Shown one piece after another: positions 20,383 through 29,366 of a DNA stretch of 64,000 nucleotides (position 1 is the first letter of the stretch; each line of letters begins with the position of its first letter). Below the pieces are notes generated by a model. It was not told the DNA's origin, searched no databases, and saw only the letters and a list, made by a program, of their open reading frames with translations. Location: NCBI RefSeq assembly GCF_001718415.1, contig NZ_CP013378.1, positions 2,232,001 to 2,296,000 on the forward strand. The letters run 5' to 3'. The stretch comes from Burkholderia pseudomultivorans (GTDB taxonomy: Bacteria > Pseudomonadota > Gammaproteobacteria > Burkholderiales > Burkholderiaceae). The translations under genes were made by a program, and so were the position numbers.

Positions 20383-20731
20383 GACGCGAAAACTGACGGA
20401 AAGCGCGTATTTTCCCACACCGCGCACGCCGGCCGCGCATTGGCCGGACGGCATATGGCCCCGTCACGCCGAGCGGCGTAGACTAGGGCCTGTTGACATC
20501 GGGAACGCCGATCCGAGCGCCCGAAATCGCTCGTCGCGATTTCGCGCCTTCCCGCGACTCGAGTTTTCCGGGATGGGGCGCGGCGAACGGATCGGGCACG
20601 TGTCGCGCGCGGCCGCTGTCGCGGCAGTGCCAGCGCGTTCCCGGTGCAAGCAAACCCTCGGGCCGATTGGCACGACAAGCTTGTCGTGGCGCAAACCGGT
20701 CCCGGCAAGATCGTGTGTCATCGAGGTGCTC
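20383..20731. other. 349-bp divergent promoter region
   Basis: No gene. It holds the promoters of the TPR gene (minus) and the monooxygenase gene (plus). Visible structure: an inverted repeat CGAAATCG (20522-20529) / CGATTTCG (20537-20544), and the 18-bp perfect palindrome at 20671-20688 listed separately. Confidence 0.5.
20671..20688. promoter_or_regulatory. 18-bp perfect palindrome, candidate operator
   Basis: CACGACAAGCTTGTCGTG is a perfect dyad ending 43 bp before the monooxygenase ATG. Its length and symmetry fit a TetR or MarR-type operator. No regulator gene is adjacent, so the binding protein would be encoded elsewhere. Confidence 0.45.
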
Positions 20732-22378
20732 ATGGCTGACACCCTTCTCGATATTCCGCCCGTGCTGATCGTCGGCGCGGGGCCGACCGGCCTTGCCGCG
20801 GCGATGAGTCTCGCGCGCGCCCGCGTGCCGGTGCGCATCATCGACAGGCTGGCCGCGCCGGCGCCGTATTCGCGCGCGATCGGCATCCAGGCGCGCACGC
20901 TCGAACTGCTGGAGCAGCATCGCGCGGTCGAGCCGTTTCTCGCACTCGGCCATCGCGCGCATGCGGCCGCGCTGCATGCCGAAGGCCGCGTGATCGCGCG
21001 GCTCGATTTCGATCCGCTGCAAACGCGCTATCCGTATCTGCTGCTGCTCGACCAGAGCGTCACCGAGCGGCTGCTGACCGAGCATCTGGCCGGGCTCGGC
21101 GTGACGGTCGAGCGCGGCGCGACGCTGGTCGCATGCGACAACGGCGGCACCTCGCTCGACGTGACGATCCGCGATGCCGACGGGCACGACACGCGCTGCA
21201 CGCCGTCGTACCTGATCGCCGCCGACGGCGCGCACAGCACGGTGCGTCACCTGCTCGGCGTCGGTTTTGCCGGGCACGCGTTCGAGCAGACTTTCCTGCT
21301 CGCCGATCTCGCGGCGATCCCCGACTGGCCGGACGACGAGATTCATCTGTTCACGACGCCCGGCGGCATCGCCGGCCTGTTCCCGATGGGCGACGGCCGT
21401 TATCGGCTGGTCGCCGACCGGCCGCCCGGCGGCGATACGTCGCCCGACGCGTCCGCTCCGTCGCTCGCCGAATGCGAAGCGATCGTGCACGCGCGTATCG
21501 GCGCGTCGATCGCGACGAGCGATCTGGCGTGGTCGTCGTATTTTCATCTGCACAGCCGAATGGTCGGGCACCTGCGGCGCGGGCGCGTGTTCTTCGCGGG
21601 CGATGCCGCGCATATTCACAGCCCGGCCGGCGCGCAGGGCATGAACACCGGCATCCAGGAAGCGCTCAATCTCGGCTGGAAGCTCGCGCGCGTGCTCGGC
21701 GCAGGCGCGCCCGAGCGGCTGCTCGATACCTATCACGCGGAGCGTCATCCGATCGAGCGCGACGTGCTGCGGCAGACGAGCTTCGTCACGCAGATCGCCG
21801 AAGCCGATCATGGCGCGATGAAGCTGCTGCGCGACCATGTGCTGCCGCTGCTGTCGTCGTTCGGGCCGATGCGCGACGCGGTGCGGCGCTCGGTCAGCGA
21901 GCTCGGCGTGCAGTACCGCAAGAGTCCGCTGACGCTCGAGCGCGTGCTCGACGGCGGCCCGCGTGCGGGCGAGCGTGCGCCCGACGCGGTCGTGCATGTG
22001 ATCGACGGGCCGCTCGGTCAGGCGCCCGGTACGGCGCGGCTCTACGATCTGCACGATCCGGCGAGCTTCACGCTGCTGCTGCTCGAGGAGCAGCCGGCCG
22101 ACGAAACGGAAGACGCGCCGCCGTTGGCGGCGGATGTGCAGTCGCTCGTGCAGGGGCTCGAGCGCATCATGCCGGACGCGGTGCGCGTATGGCGCGTCGC
22201 CGATGCCGAAGGCGACGGCGCGGCCGGACTGGCGCAAGCCTATGGCCGGTCGCGGCCGTCGTTCTATCTGCTGCGGCCCGACGGCTACGTCGCCGCGCGC
22301 GGTCGCGCGGCGTCCGATGCCAACGCGCTGCTGCGCCATTGCGAGACCTGGTTCGCGGGCACGCCGCTGCCCGCGTAG
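20732..22378 (+). CDS. FAD-dependent aromatic monooxygenase (PheA/UbiH-like hydroxylase)
   Basis: A 548-residue class A flavoprotein hydroxylase. It has the dinucleotide-binding GAGPTG near residue 15, the central DG-type motif YLIAADGAHSTVR, and the ribityl-binding GDAAHIHSPAGAQGMNTG. The C-terminal thioredoxin-like extension (residues about 400-548) is typical of phenol or polyketide hydroxylases such as MhpA and RdmE types. It would use NAD(P)H and O2 to hydroxylate an aromatic ring. The substrate is not predictable. It is a single gene, convergent with the fds operon with a 7-bp gap, and is not part of a degradation cluster. Confidence 0.88.
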   Translation: MADTLLDIPPVLIVGAGPTGLAAAMSLARARVPVRIIDRLAAPAPYSRAIGIQARTLELLEQHRAVEPFLALGHRAHAAALHAEGRVIARLDFDPLQTRYPYLLLLDQSVTERLLTEHLAGLGVTVERGATLVACDNGGTSLDVTIRDADGHDTRCTPSYLIAADGAHSTVRHLLGVGFAGHAFEQTFLLADLAAIPDWPDDEIHLFTTPGGIAGLFPMGDGRYRLVADRPPGGDTSPDASAPSLAECEAIVHARIGASIATSDLAWSSYFHLHSRMVGHLRRGRVFFAGDAAHIHSPAGAQGMNTGIQEALNLGWKLARVLGAGAPERLLDTYHAERHPIERDVLRQTSFVTQIAEADHGAMKLLRDHVLPLLSSFGPMRDAVRRSVSELGVQYRKSPLTLERVLDGGPRAGERAPDAVVHVIDGPLGQAPGTARLYDLHDPASFTLLLLEEQPADETEDAPPLAADVQSLVQGLERIMPDAVRVWRVADAEGDGAAGLAQAYGRSRPSFYLLRPDGYVAARGRAASDANALLRHCETWFAGTPLPA

Positions 22379-22385
22379 AGGCGGC

Positions 22386-22637
22386 TCAGGCCGGCGTCGC
22401 GGCCGGCACGAGCGAGGCGCGGTGCGCGGCGATCGCGTCGCGCACGATCGGCAGCGCGCGCCGGCCGCCTTCGCCCGCCGGGTCGTCGAGCGCGGCGAGC
22501 AGTGCGCGGCGCATCCGCGGCTCCCAGAAGCGCCGGATATGGTCGGCGATGCCGGCCAGCGCTTCGTCGCGATCGGGCATCGATTCGAAAAACGCGCCGA
22601 TCTGGTTGGCCATGTCGATCAGGTGTTGCTGGTTCAT
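22386..22637 (-). CDS. fdsD: NAD-dependent formate dehydrogenase delta subunit
   Basis: An 83-residue small subunit of the cytoplasmic FdsGBAD formate dehydrogenase, needed for assembly or stability of the complex. The N-terminal helix IDMANQIGAFFESMP and RIRRFWEPRMR-like segment (here HIRRFWEPRMR) are typical. It starts 7 bp after the fdsA stop. In the Cupriavidus operon fdsC, an FdhD-type accessory gene, lies between fdsA and fdsD; it is missing here. Confidence 0.92.
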   Translation of the reverse strand: MNQQHLIDMANQIGAFFESMPDRDEALAGIADHIRRFWEPRMRRALLAALDDPAGEGGRRALPIVRDAIAAHRASLVPAATPA

Positions 22638-22644
22638 CGTGGCC

Positions 22645-25593
22645 TCACTTGCCTGTCGTCACGGGAGTCGGCGCCGCGCGACGCTCGAGCAGGTCGAGCT
22701 GCTCGGCGTTGAAACGCGCATACGCACGCTGCCAGTCGGACGGCTGCGCGACGGGCATCACCTGCACGGCCGTCACCTTGTACTCGGGGCAGTTCGTCGC
22801 CCAGTCCGAACTGTCCGTCGTGATCACGTTCGCGCCCGATTCGGGGAAGTGGAACGTCGTGTATACGACGCCCGGCTGCATGCGTTCGGTCACGAGCGCG
22901 CGCAGCACCGTCTGCCCGGCACGCGATTCGATGCCGACCCAGTCGCCGCTCCGGATGCCGCGATCCTGCGCGTCGTGCGGATGGATTTCGAGACGATCCT
23001 CTTGATGCCACTGCACGTTCTCGGTGCGGCGCGTCTGCGCGCCGACGTTGTATTGCGACAGGATGCGGCCCGTGGTCAGGATCAGCGGATAGCGCTGCGT
23101 GACCTTCTCCGGCGACGCAATGAACTGCGTGATCACGAACTTGCCCTTGCCGCGCACGAACGTGTCGATGTGCATCGTCGGCGTGCCTTCCGGCGCGGCC
23201 TCGTTGCACGGCCACTGGATGCTGCCGAGCGCGTCGAGCTTCGCGTACGACACGCCCGAGAAGGTCGGCGTGAGCCGCGCGATCTCGTCCATGATTTCCG
23301 ACGGATGCGCGTAATCCATCTCGTAGCCGAGCGCGCGCGACAGCATCAGCGTCACTTCCCAGTCCGCATAGCCGGCCAGCGGCGGCATCACCTTGCGCAC
23401 GCGCGAGATGCGGCGTTCCGCGTTCGTGAAGGTGCCGTCCTTCTCGAGGAACGACGAGCCGGGCAGCAGCACGTGCGCGTACTTCGCGGTTTCATTCAGG
23501 AAGATGTCCTGCACGACGATGCATTCCATCGCCGACAGCGCGGCCGCGACATGCTGCGTGTTCGGATCCGACTGGACGATGTCCTCGCCCTGGCAGTAGA
23601 GCCCCTTGAAGCTGCCGTCGAGCGCCGCATCGAACATGTTCGGGATGCGCAGGCCCGGTTCCGGCTGCAGCGTCGCCGACCATGCCTCCTCGAACAGCGC
23701 GCGCACGCTCGCGTCGCCGATATGCCGGTAGCCGGGCAGTTCGTGCGGGAACGAGCCCATGTCGCACGAGCCCTGCACGTTGTTCTGGCCGCGCAGCGGA
23801 TTGACGCCGACGCCTTCGCGCCCGACGTTCCCGGTCGCCATCGCGAGGTTCGCGATGCCCATCACGGTGGTCGAGCCTTGCGCGTGCTCGGTCACGCCGA
23901 GCCCGTAGTAGATCGCGGCGTTGCCGCCCGTCGCGTAGAGCCGCGCGGCGGCGCGCACCTGTTCGGCCGGCACGCCCGTCACCTCGGCGCTTGCCTCGGG
24001 CGAATTCTCGGCACGCGACACGAACTCGCGCCACTGCTCGAACGCGCGCGTGTCGCAGCGCTCGGCGACGAACGCGTCGGCGACGAGCCCTTCGGTGACG
24101 ATCACGTGCGCGAGCGCGTTGACCATCGCGACGTTGGTGCCGGGGCGAAGCTGCAGGTGGTGGGTGGCCTTCACGTGCGGGCCGTCGACCACGTCGATGC
24201 GACGCGGATCGATGACGATCAGCTTCGCGCCTTCGCGCACGCGGCGCTTCAGCCGCGAGCCGAACACCGGGTGGCCGTCGGTCGGGTTCGCGCCCATCAC
24301 GACGATCACGTCGGCCTTGCCGACCGACGCGAAGGTCTGCGTGCCGGCCGATTCGCCGAGCGTCGTCTTCAGGCCATAGCCGGTCGGCGAGTGACAGACG
24401 CGCGCGCAGGTGTCGACGTTGTTGTTGCCGAACGCGGCGCGCACCAGCTTCTGCACGAGGTAGGTTTCCTCGTTCGTGCAGCGCGACGACGTGATGCCGC
24501 CGATCGAATCGCGGCCGTACTTGTCCTGCAGCTTGCGGAACTGCGTCGCCGCATAGCTGAGCGCCTCGTCCCAGCTCACTTCGCGCCACGGGTCGGTGAT
24601 CTTCTCGCGGATCATCGGCTTCGTGATGCGGTCCTTGTGCGTCGCGTAGCCCCACGCGAAGCGTCCCTTCACGCACGCATGGCCTTCGTTCGCGAGCCCG
24701 TTCTTGTGCGGCGTCATTCGCACGACCTGCGTGCCCTTCATCTCGGCCTTGAACGAGCAGCCGACGCCGCAGTATGCGCAGGTGGTGATCACCGAATGCT
24801 CGGCCTGCCCGAGCTGGACGACCGACTTCTCCTGCAGCGTGGCCGTCGGGCAGGCCGCGACGCACGCGCCGCAGGACACGCATTCCGACGCCATGAACGA
24901 TTCGCTCTCGCCGGCGGCGACGCGCGATTCGAAGCCGCGCGCGGCGATCGTCAGCGCGAACGTGCCCTGCGTTTCCTCGCAGGCGCGCACGCAGCGATTG
25001 CAGACGATGCACTTCGACGGGTCGTACGTGAAGTACGGATTCGACTCATCCTTCGCCTCGCGCAGATGATTCGCGCCGTCGAAGCCGTAGCGCACCTCGC
25101 GCAGGCCGACCACGCCCGCCATGTCCTGCAGCTCGCAGTCGCCGTTGGCGGGGCAGGTGAGGCAGTCGAGCGGGTGATCGGAGATGTACAGTTCCATCAC
25201 GTTGCGGCGCAGCGCCTGCAGCCGGTCCGACTGCGTGCGCACCTTCATCCCGGCTTCGGCGGGCGTCGTGCACGAGGCCGGATAGCCGCGGCGGCCCTCG
25301 ATCTCGACGAGGCACAGGCGGCACGAGCCGAACGGCTCGAGCGAATCGGTCGCGCAGAGCTTCGGCACGTTGACGCCGGCTTCGATCGCGGCGCGCATCA
25401 CGGACGTGCCGGCCGGCACGGTGACGGCCTGGCCGTCGATTTCGAGCGTGACATCGGTGTCCGCGTGGCGCTGCGGCGTGCCGTAGTCGGTATCGTCGAA
25501 CGGGTCGCGCACACGCGCCTGTGCGGCGCTCTTGCACGCGCATTGGCCCGAGCCGCAGCCGCCTTGGCGGACGTTGTTCGTGTCGAGTGACAT
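22645..25593 (-). CDS. fdsA: NAD-dependent formate dehydrogenase alpha (catalytic) subunit
   Basis: A 982-residue molybdenum enzyme subunit that oxidises formate to CO2. Domains in order: an N-terminal Cys-rich lead and [2Fe-2S] ferredoxin domain (SCRLCLVE), a NuoG-like region with DHPLDCLTCPANGDCEL, two ferredoxin-type [4Fe-4S] motifs (CIVCNRCVRAC; CVSCGACVAACP), the catalytic-domain [4Fe-4S] motif CAYCGVGC, and the Mo-ligand Cys with adjacent His in CARVCHSPTG. A C-terminal bis-MGD binding domain closes it. The start MSLDTNNVRQGGCGSG follows fdsB by 17 bp. Every cluster motif looks intact. Confidence 0.96.
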   Translation of the reverse strand: MSLDTNNVRQGGCGSGQCACKSAAQARVRDPFDDTDYGTPQRHADTDVTLEIDGQAVTVPAGTSVMRAAIEAGVNVPKLCATDSLEPFGSCRLCLVEIEGRRGYPASCTTPAEAGMKVRTQSDRLQALRRNVMELYISDHPLDCLTCPANGDCELQDMAGVVGLREVRYGFDGANHLREAKDESNPYFTYDPSKCIVCNRCVRACEETQGTFALTIAARGFESRVAAGESESFMASECVSCGACVAACPTATLQEKSVVQLGQAEHSVITTCAYCGVGCSFKAEMKGTQVVRMTPHKNGLANEGHACVKGRFAWGYATHKDRITKPMIREKITDPWREVSWDEALSYAATQFRKLQDKYGRDSIGGITSSRCTNEETYLVQKLVRAAFGNNNVDTCARVCHSPTGYGLKTTLGESAGTQTFASVGKADVIVVMGANPTDGHPVFGSRLKRRVREGAKLIVIDPRRIDVVDGPHVKATHHLQLRPGTNVAMVNALAHVIVTEGLVADAFVAERCDTRAFEQWREFVSRAENSPEASAEVTGVPAEQVRAAARLYATGGNAAIYYGLGVTEHAQGSTTVMGIANLAMATGNVGREGVGVNPLRGQNNVQGSCDMGSFPHELPGYRHIGDASVRALFEEAWSATLQPEPGLRIPNMFDAALDGSFKGLYCQGEDIVQSDPNTQHVAAALSAMECIVVQDIFLNETAKYAHVLLPGSSFLEKDGTFTNAERRISRVRKVMPPLAGYADWEVTLMLSRALGYEMDYAHPSEIMDEIARLTPTFSGVSYAKLDALGSIQWPCNEAAPEGTPTMHIDTFVRGKGKFVITQFIASPEKVTQRYPLILTTGRILSQYNVGAQTRRTENVQWHQEDRLEIHPHDAQDRGIRSGDWVGIESRAGQTVLRALVTERMQPGVVYTTFHFPESGANVITTDSSDWATNCPEYKVTAVQVMPVAQPSDWQRAYARFNAEQLDLLERRAAPTPVTTGK

Positions 25594-25610
25594 GCAGGGC
25601 TCCTTCTGGG

Positions 25611-27188
25611 TCAGGCCGCGGCCTTGACGGGACCCGACGCGGCATCCTTGCCGGCGGCGAGCCCGAAATCTTCGGGGAAGTGATCGAGGGCGGACAGCAC
25701 CGGATACGGCGTCATCCCGCCCATCGCGCACAGCGAGCCGGCGAGCATCGTGTCGCACAGGTCGCGCAGCAGCGTGACCTGCCGCTCCGACGTATCGCCC
25801 TGGCGGATGCGCGCGATCGTCTCGACGCCGCGCGTCGAACCGATCCGGCATGGCGTGCACTTGCCGCACGATTCGATCGCGCAGAACTTCATCGCGTATT
25901 CGGCGAGCGCCGCGAGGTTCGACGTGTCGTCGTGCAGCACGATGCCGCCGTGGCCGACCACCGCGCCGATCGCCGCGTACGCTTCATAGTCGAGCGGCAC
26001 GTCCCACTGATGCTCGGGCAGGTAGGTGCCGAGCGGGCCGCCGACCTGCGCCGCACGCGCGGGCCGGCCGCTGGCCGTGCCGCCGCCGAACTCGAACAGC
26101 AGCTCGCGCAGCGTGACGCCGAACGCGAGCTCGACGAGGCCGCCGTGGCGGATATTGCCCGCGAGCTGGAACGGCAGCGTGCCGCGCGAGCGGCCCATCC
26201 CGTAATCGCGATAGAACGCGGCGCCGCGCGCGAAGATCACCGGCGCGGTGGCGAGCGTGATCACGTTGTTGATCACGGTCGGCTGGCCGAACAGGCCGGC
26301 GAGCGCGGGCAGCGGCGGCTTCGCGCGCACGACGCCGCGCTTGCCTTCGAGCGATTCGAGCAGCGCGGTTTCCTCGCCGCATACGTACGAGCCCGCGCCT
26401 TTCGCGACATGCAGCTCGAACGCATGCGCGGAACCGAGCACGTGCTCGCCGAGCCAGCCGGCCTCGCGCGCCCGTTCGATCGCGGCTTCGAGCGTCGCGA
26501 TTGCGTCCGGGTATTCGCTGCGCACGTAGATATGGCCGACCGTCGCGCCCGTCGCGATGCCCGCGATGATCATCCCTTCGATCAGGCAGTACGGATCGCT
26601 TTCCATGATCAGGCGATCGGAGAACGTGCCCGAATCGCCTTCGTCCGCGTTGCAGACGATGTATTTCTGCCTGGCGCGCGCCTGCCGGACCGTGCGCCAT
26701 TTGATGCCGGCCGGGAACGCCGCGCCGCCGCGGCCGCGCAGCCCCGATTCGATCAGCAGCTCGCACGCGGCGTCGCCATCGAGCGCGAGTGCGTTCTTCA
26801 GGCCGGCGAGGCCGTCGTGCCGCAGGTAGTCGTCGATCGACAGCGGATCGGTCAGCCCGATCCGTGCGAACGTCAGGCGCTGCTGGCGCGCGAGATAGGG
26901 CAGCGCGTCGACGAGGCCGACGCCGCTCGGATGCGCGCCGCCTTCGAGCCAGCCCGCGTCGAACAGTGCCGGCACGTCGGCGGCCGACAGGTTCGCGTAG
27001 CCGACGCGGCCGGCGGCCGTGCCGACCTCGACCAGCGGTTCGAGCCACAGCAGCCCGCGCGAGCCGTTGCGGACCAGTTCGATCGCGGCGCCGCGCCGTT
27101 CGGCTTCCGCGACGATCGCGGCGGCGAGCGCATCGGCGCCGAGCGCCAGCGCGGAGGAATCGCGCGGGACGTAGATGCGGGTCGTCAT
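25611..27188 (-). CDS. fdsB: NAD-dependent formate dehydrogenase beta subunit (FMN/NAD binding)
   Basis: A 525-residue NuoF-like diaphorase subunit that passes electrons from formate oxidation to NAD+. The NADH-binding glycine stretch GLRGRGGAAFPAG, the FMN-binding NADEGDSGTFSDR with GSYVCGEETALLESLEG, and the C-terminal [4Fe-4S] motif ESCGKCTPCR are all present. An N-terminal thioredoxin-like part resembles a degenerate NuoE domain. The start overlaps the fdsG stop by 4 bases, indicating translational coupling. Confidence 0.96.
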   Translation of the reverse strand: MTTRIYVPRDSSALALGADALAAAIVAEAERRGAAIELVRNGSRGLLWLEPLVEVGTAAGRVGYANLSAADVPALFDAGWLEGGAHPSGVGLVDALPYLARQQRLTFARIGLTDPLSIDDYLRHDGLAGLKNALALDGDAACELLIESGLRGRGGAAFPAGIKWRTVRQARARQKYIVCNADEGDSGTFSDRLIMESDPYCLIEGMIIAGIATGATVGHIYVRSEYPDAIATLEAAIERAREAGWLGEHVLGSAHAFELHVAKGAGSYVCGEETALLESLEGKRGVVRAKPPLPALAGLFGQPTVINNVITLATAPVIFARGAAFYRDYGMGRSRGTLPFQLAGNIRHGGLVELAFGVTLRELLFEFGGGTASGRPARAAQVGGPLGTYLPEHQWDVPLDYEAYAAIGAVVGHGGIVLHDDTSNLAALAEYAMKFCAIESCGKCTPCRIGSTRGVETIARIRQGDTSERQVTLLRDLCDTMLAGSLCAMGGMTPYPVLSALDHFPEDFGLAAGKDAASGPVKAAA

Positions 27189-27673
27189 GCGGCCTCCTCG
27201 GTGTGCGCGACCGCATCGGCCAGCAGCGCATCGAATTTCTGCGGCGTGACCTTCGCGTGCAGCACGCCGTTGACCGTCATCGACGGCGACTGCGCACACA
27301 AGCCGAGGCAGTAGACCGATTCGAGCGCGACGGCCTGCGCATCCGAAGCGTCGTGCGCGGCGTCGAACCGGCACCCCGTGCGCGCCTCCGCGTGTTCGGC
27401 AAGCGCCTCGCAGCCCATGCTGCGGCACGCTTCGGCGCGGCACATCTGGATCGTCACGCGTGCGGGCGGCACGGTGCGGAAATGGTGGTAGTAGGTCAGC
27501 ACGCCATGCACTTCGGCGCGCGACAGGTTCAGCGCCTTCGCGAGCGGCGCGACGCAGCCCGGCGGCACGTAGCCCGCATCGTCCTGGATGGCATGCAGGA
27601 TCGCGACGAGCGACCGGCCGGGGCGCACGTGGCGCTCGACGAGGGCGTCGGGCGCGGGGGAATTCGGGGACAT
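27185..27673 (-). CDS. fdsG: NAD-dependent formate dehydrogenase gamma subunit
   Basis: A 162-residue NuoE-like [2Fe-2S] protein, first gene of the operon. The four cluster cysteines are in MCRAEACRSMG and YCLGLC. The N-terminal helical part (LVAILHAIQDDAGYVPP) is standard for the family. A strong ribosome site (GGAGGAG) precedes ATG 27673. The promoter lies in the 131-bp space shared with the divergent regulator gene. Confidence 0.95.
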   Translation of the reverse strand: MSPNSPAPDALVERHVRPGRSLVAILHAIQDDAGYVPPGCVAPLAKALNLSRAEVHGVLTYYHHFRTVPPARVTIQMCRAEACRSMGCEALAEHAEARTGCRFDAAHDASDAQAVALESVYCLGLCAQSPSMTVNGVLHAKVTPQKFDALLADAVAHTEEAA

Positions 27674-27698
27674 CGCTTATGCTCCTCCAAAGTCTCAT

Positions 27699-27726
27699 AT
27701 GCGCTGTGAATTCATATAATGCGCAT
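27699..27726. promoter_or_regulatory. Inverted repeat in the fdsG/regulator intergenic region
   Basis: ATGCGC (27699-27704) and GCGCAT (27721-27726) flank a 16-bp AT-rich centre containing GAATTC. It is placed between the two divergent starts, where the operon regulator would be expected to bind. Confidence 0.45.
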
Positions 27727-27804
27727 GGCGACTTCGTTCTGATGGATTTTGGTCAACGATAAGCGGAAGATTTGACGGTCGCAATAGGAAATCGGAGTAC
27801 ATAA

Positions 27805-28911
27805 TTGATTCGAATCGAATGCGACGCGTATCTGACCGTACGCGACACGGAAGGGCGCACCGCGAGTCTGTCGGAGGTCGCGCCGCTGCTGGAACTCGTG
27901 GCCGACACGGGCAGCATCGCGCAGGCCGCACAGGCGAAGGGGCTGTCCTATCGGCATGCGTGGGGCCTGCTGCGCGCGCTGGAGGCGTGCGTCGGCGGAG
28001 AACTGATCGAAACCGCGCGCGGCAAGGGCTCGACGCTGTCGGAACTCGGACAGGCGGTCGTCGATGCGCAGCGCCTCGCGCGCAGCCGCCTCGACGGCAA
28101 CCTGCGCGCGCTGGCGGCGGAAGTGGCGAGCGACCTGAACCGGCGGCTCGCGCAGCGGGACGGCGCGGTGCGCATCCACGCTTCGCACGGCTATGCGGTC
28201 GCGACGCTCGTATCGGCGCTGGTCGACGCGCACGCCGCGGTCGACATCAAGTATCGCGAGAGCGTCGAGGCCGTGCAGGCGCTGGCGCGCGGCGAGTGCG
28301 AACTGGCCGGCTTCCATCTGCCGCGCGGCGCGTTTCGGGCGCAGTGCGCGCAGATCTACCGGCCGTGGCTCGACGACACGCGTCACGTGCTGATTCATCT
28401 GACGCGCCGCCAGCAGGGGCTGTTCATTCCGCGCGGCAATCCGAAGCAGGTGCGCGGGCTCGCGGACCTGGCGCGCAACGACATCCGCTTCGTCAACCGG
28501 CAGCCGGGCTCGGGCACGCGCATGCTGCTCGACCTCGCGCTGCGCGCGATCGGCATCGACCCGGAGCGCATCGACGGCTATGCGTCGGCCGAGCTCACGC
28601 ACTCGGCGATCGCGGCCTTCGTCGCGAGCGGGATGGCCGATCTTGGCTTCGGCGTCGAGCCGGCCGCGCATCACTTCGGGCTCGATTTCATCCCGGTCGT
28701 CGACGAGGACTATTACTTCGCGTGCGAGCGCGGGCGGCTCGAGGCGCGGCCGCTCGCCGGCGTGCTGGCGCTGCTGCGCGACGCGCGCTTCGTCGAGCGC
28801 GTCGCGCATCTCGACGGCTACGATCCCGCCGCGTGCGGGACGCTGGAAAGCGTTGCGGCGGGGCTGGCCGGCGACGACGGCGCGGCGGCGTCGCACGGCA
28901 ATGCGCGGTAA
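27805..28911 (+). CDS. ModE/LysR-like regulator with substrate-binding domain, probable fds regulator
   Basis: A 368-residue regulator divergent from fdsGBAD. The N-terminal domain is a ModE-type winged helix (LLELVADTGSIAQAAQAKGLSYRHAWGLLRAL). Residues from about 110 form a periplasmic-binding-protein fold typical of molybdate or LysR co-inducer domains (RFVNRQPGSGTRMLLD, LGFGVEPAA). In Cupriavidus FdsR occupies this position and controls formate dehydrogenase in response to formate; equivalence is inferred from position and architecture. The start is TTG 27805, supported by GGAG about 8 bases upstream. No in-frame ATG fits. Confidence 0.85.
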   Translation: MIRIECDAYLTVRDTEGRTASLSEVAPLLELVADTGSIAQAAQAKGLSYRHAWGLLRALEACVGGELIETARGKGSTLSELGQAVVDAQRLARSRLDGNLRALAAEVASDLNRRLAQRDGAVRIHASHGYAVATLVSALVDAHAAVDIKYRESVEAVQALARGECELAGFHLPRGAFRAQCAQIYRPWLDDTRHVLIHLTRRQQGLFIPRGNPKQVRGLADLARNDIRFVNRQPGSGTRMLLDLALRAIGIDPERIDGYASAELTHSAIAAFVASGMADLGFGVEPAAHHFGLDFIPVVDEDYYFACERGRLEARPLAGVLALLRDARFVERVAHLDGYDPAACGTLESVAAGLAGDDGAAASHGNAR

Positions 28912-29012
28912 CGGGTGCGCGATCGACGCGCGCTGCAGCAGCGGGGGATTTGCGCTACGCTTGCCGCTTGATCAACGTTCCAACAAGCACGCCGTTCAGG
29001 CGTCATTCCGCC

Positions 29013-29282
29013 ATGAAACTTTCCGTTTCCCTCTCCGCGGCAGCGTTGACCGCGGGGCTTCTGGTCGCTGTCTCGCCGCTTGCGCTCGCGCAGAATTCGC
29101 CGGGCGTGCCCGGCGGCATCCTGACCGACCAGTTTCGCCTGAACGAACATCCGCAGATGCCGTTCGCGGCGTCGGCGCCGTCGAAGAAGTACCAGACCGG
29201 CAAGAAATCGGCGTTGCGCCGCAAGGGCGACATGGGCGACCCGAACGGTTGCAACCTGAAGTGCCCGATGGACGAACAGTGA
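29013..29282 (+). CDS. Small secreted protein of unknown function (89 aa)
   Basis: An 89-residue protein with a clear Sec signal peptide (MKLSVSLSAAALTAGLL, cleavage after ALA near residue 26). The mature part of about 62 residues is rich in Pro, Lys and Gly and ends with two Cys (GCNLKCPMDEQ), which could form a disulfide. I do not recognise a family. A strong terminator follows, so it is a separately transcribed gene. Its 101-bp spacing from the fds regulator suggests its own promoter. Confidence 0.75.
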   Translation: MKLSVSLSAAALTAGLLVAVSPLALAQNSPGVPGGILTDQFRLNEHPQMPFAASAPSKKYQTGKKSALRRKGDMGDPNGCNLKCPMDEQ

Positions 29283-29322
29283 CGCGCTGACCGACCAGCG
29301 CGCCGACGATTGCCGTTGTCTC

Positions 29323-29366
29323 CGAGCCCCGCGAAGCGTCGCCGTTTCGCGGGGCTCGCGTTTTTT
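29323..29366 (+). terminator. Intrinsic terminator
   Basis: The 13-bp arms 29323-29335 and 29346-29358 (CGAGCCCCGCGAA and its complement) are followed by six T at 29361-29366. Confidence 0.92.

Noticed and set aside
21133..25590. A 1485-codon plus-strand frame over the monooxygenase and fdsA
   Set aside because: Arg/Ala/His-rich composition with no domains, antisense to fdsA; a shadow.
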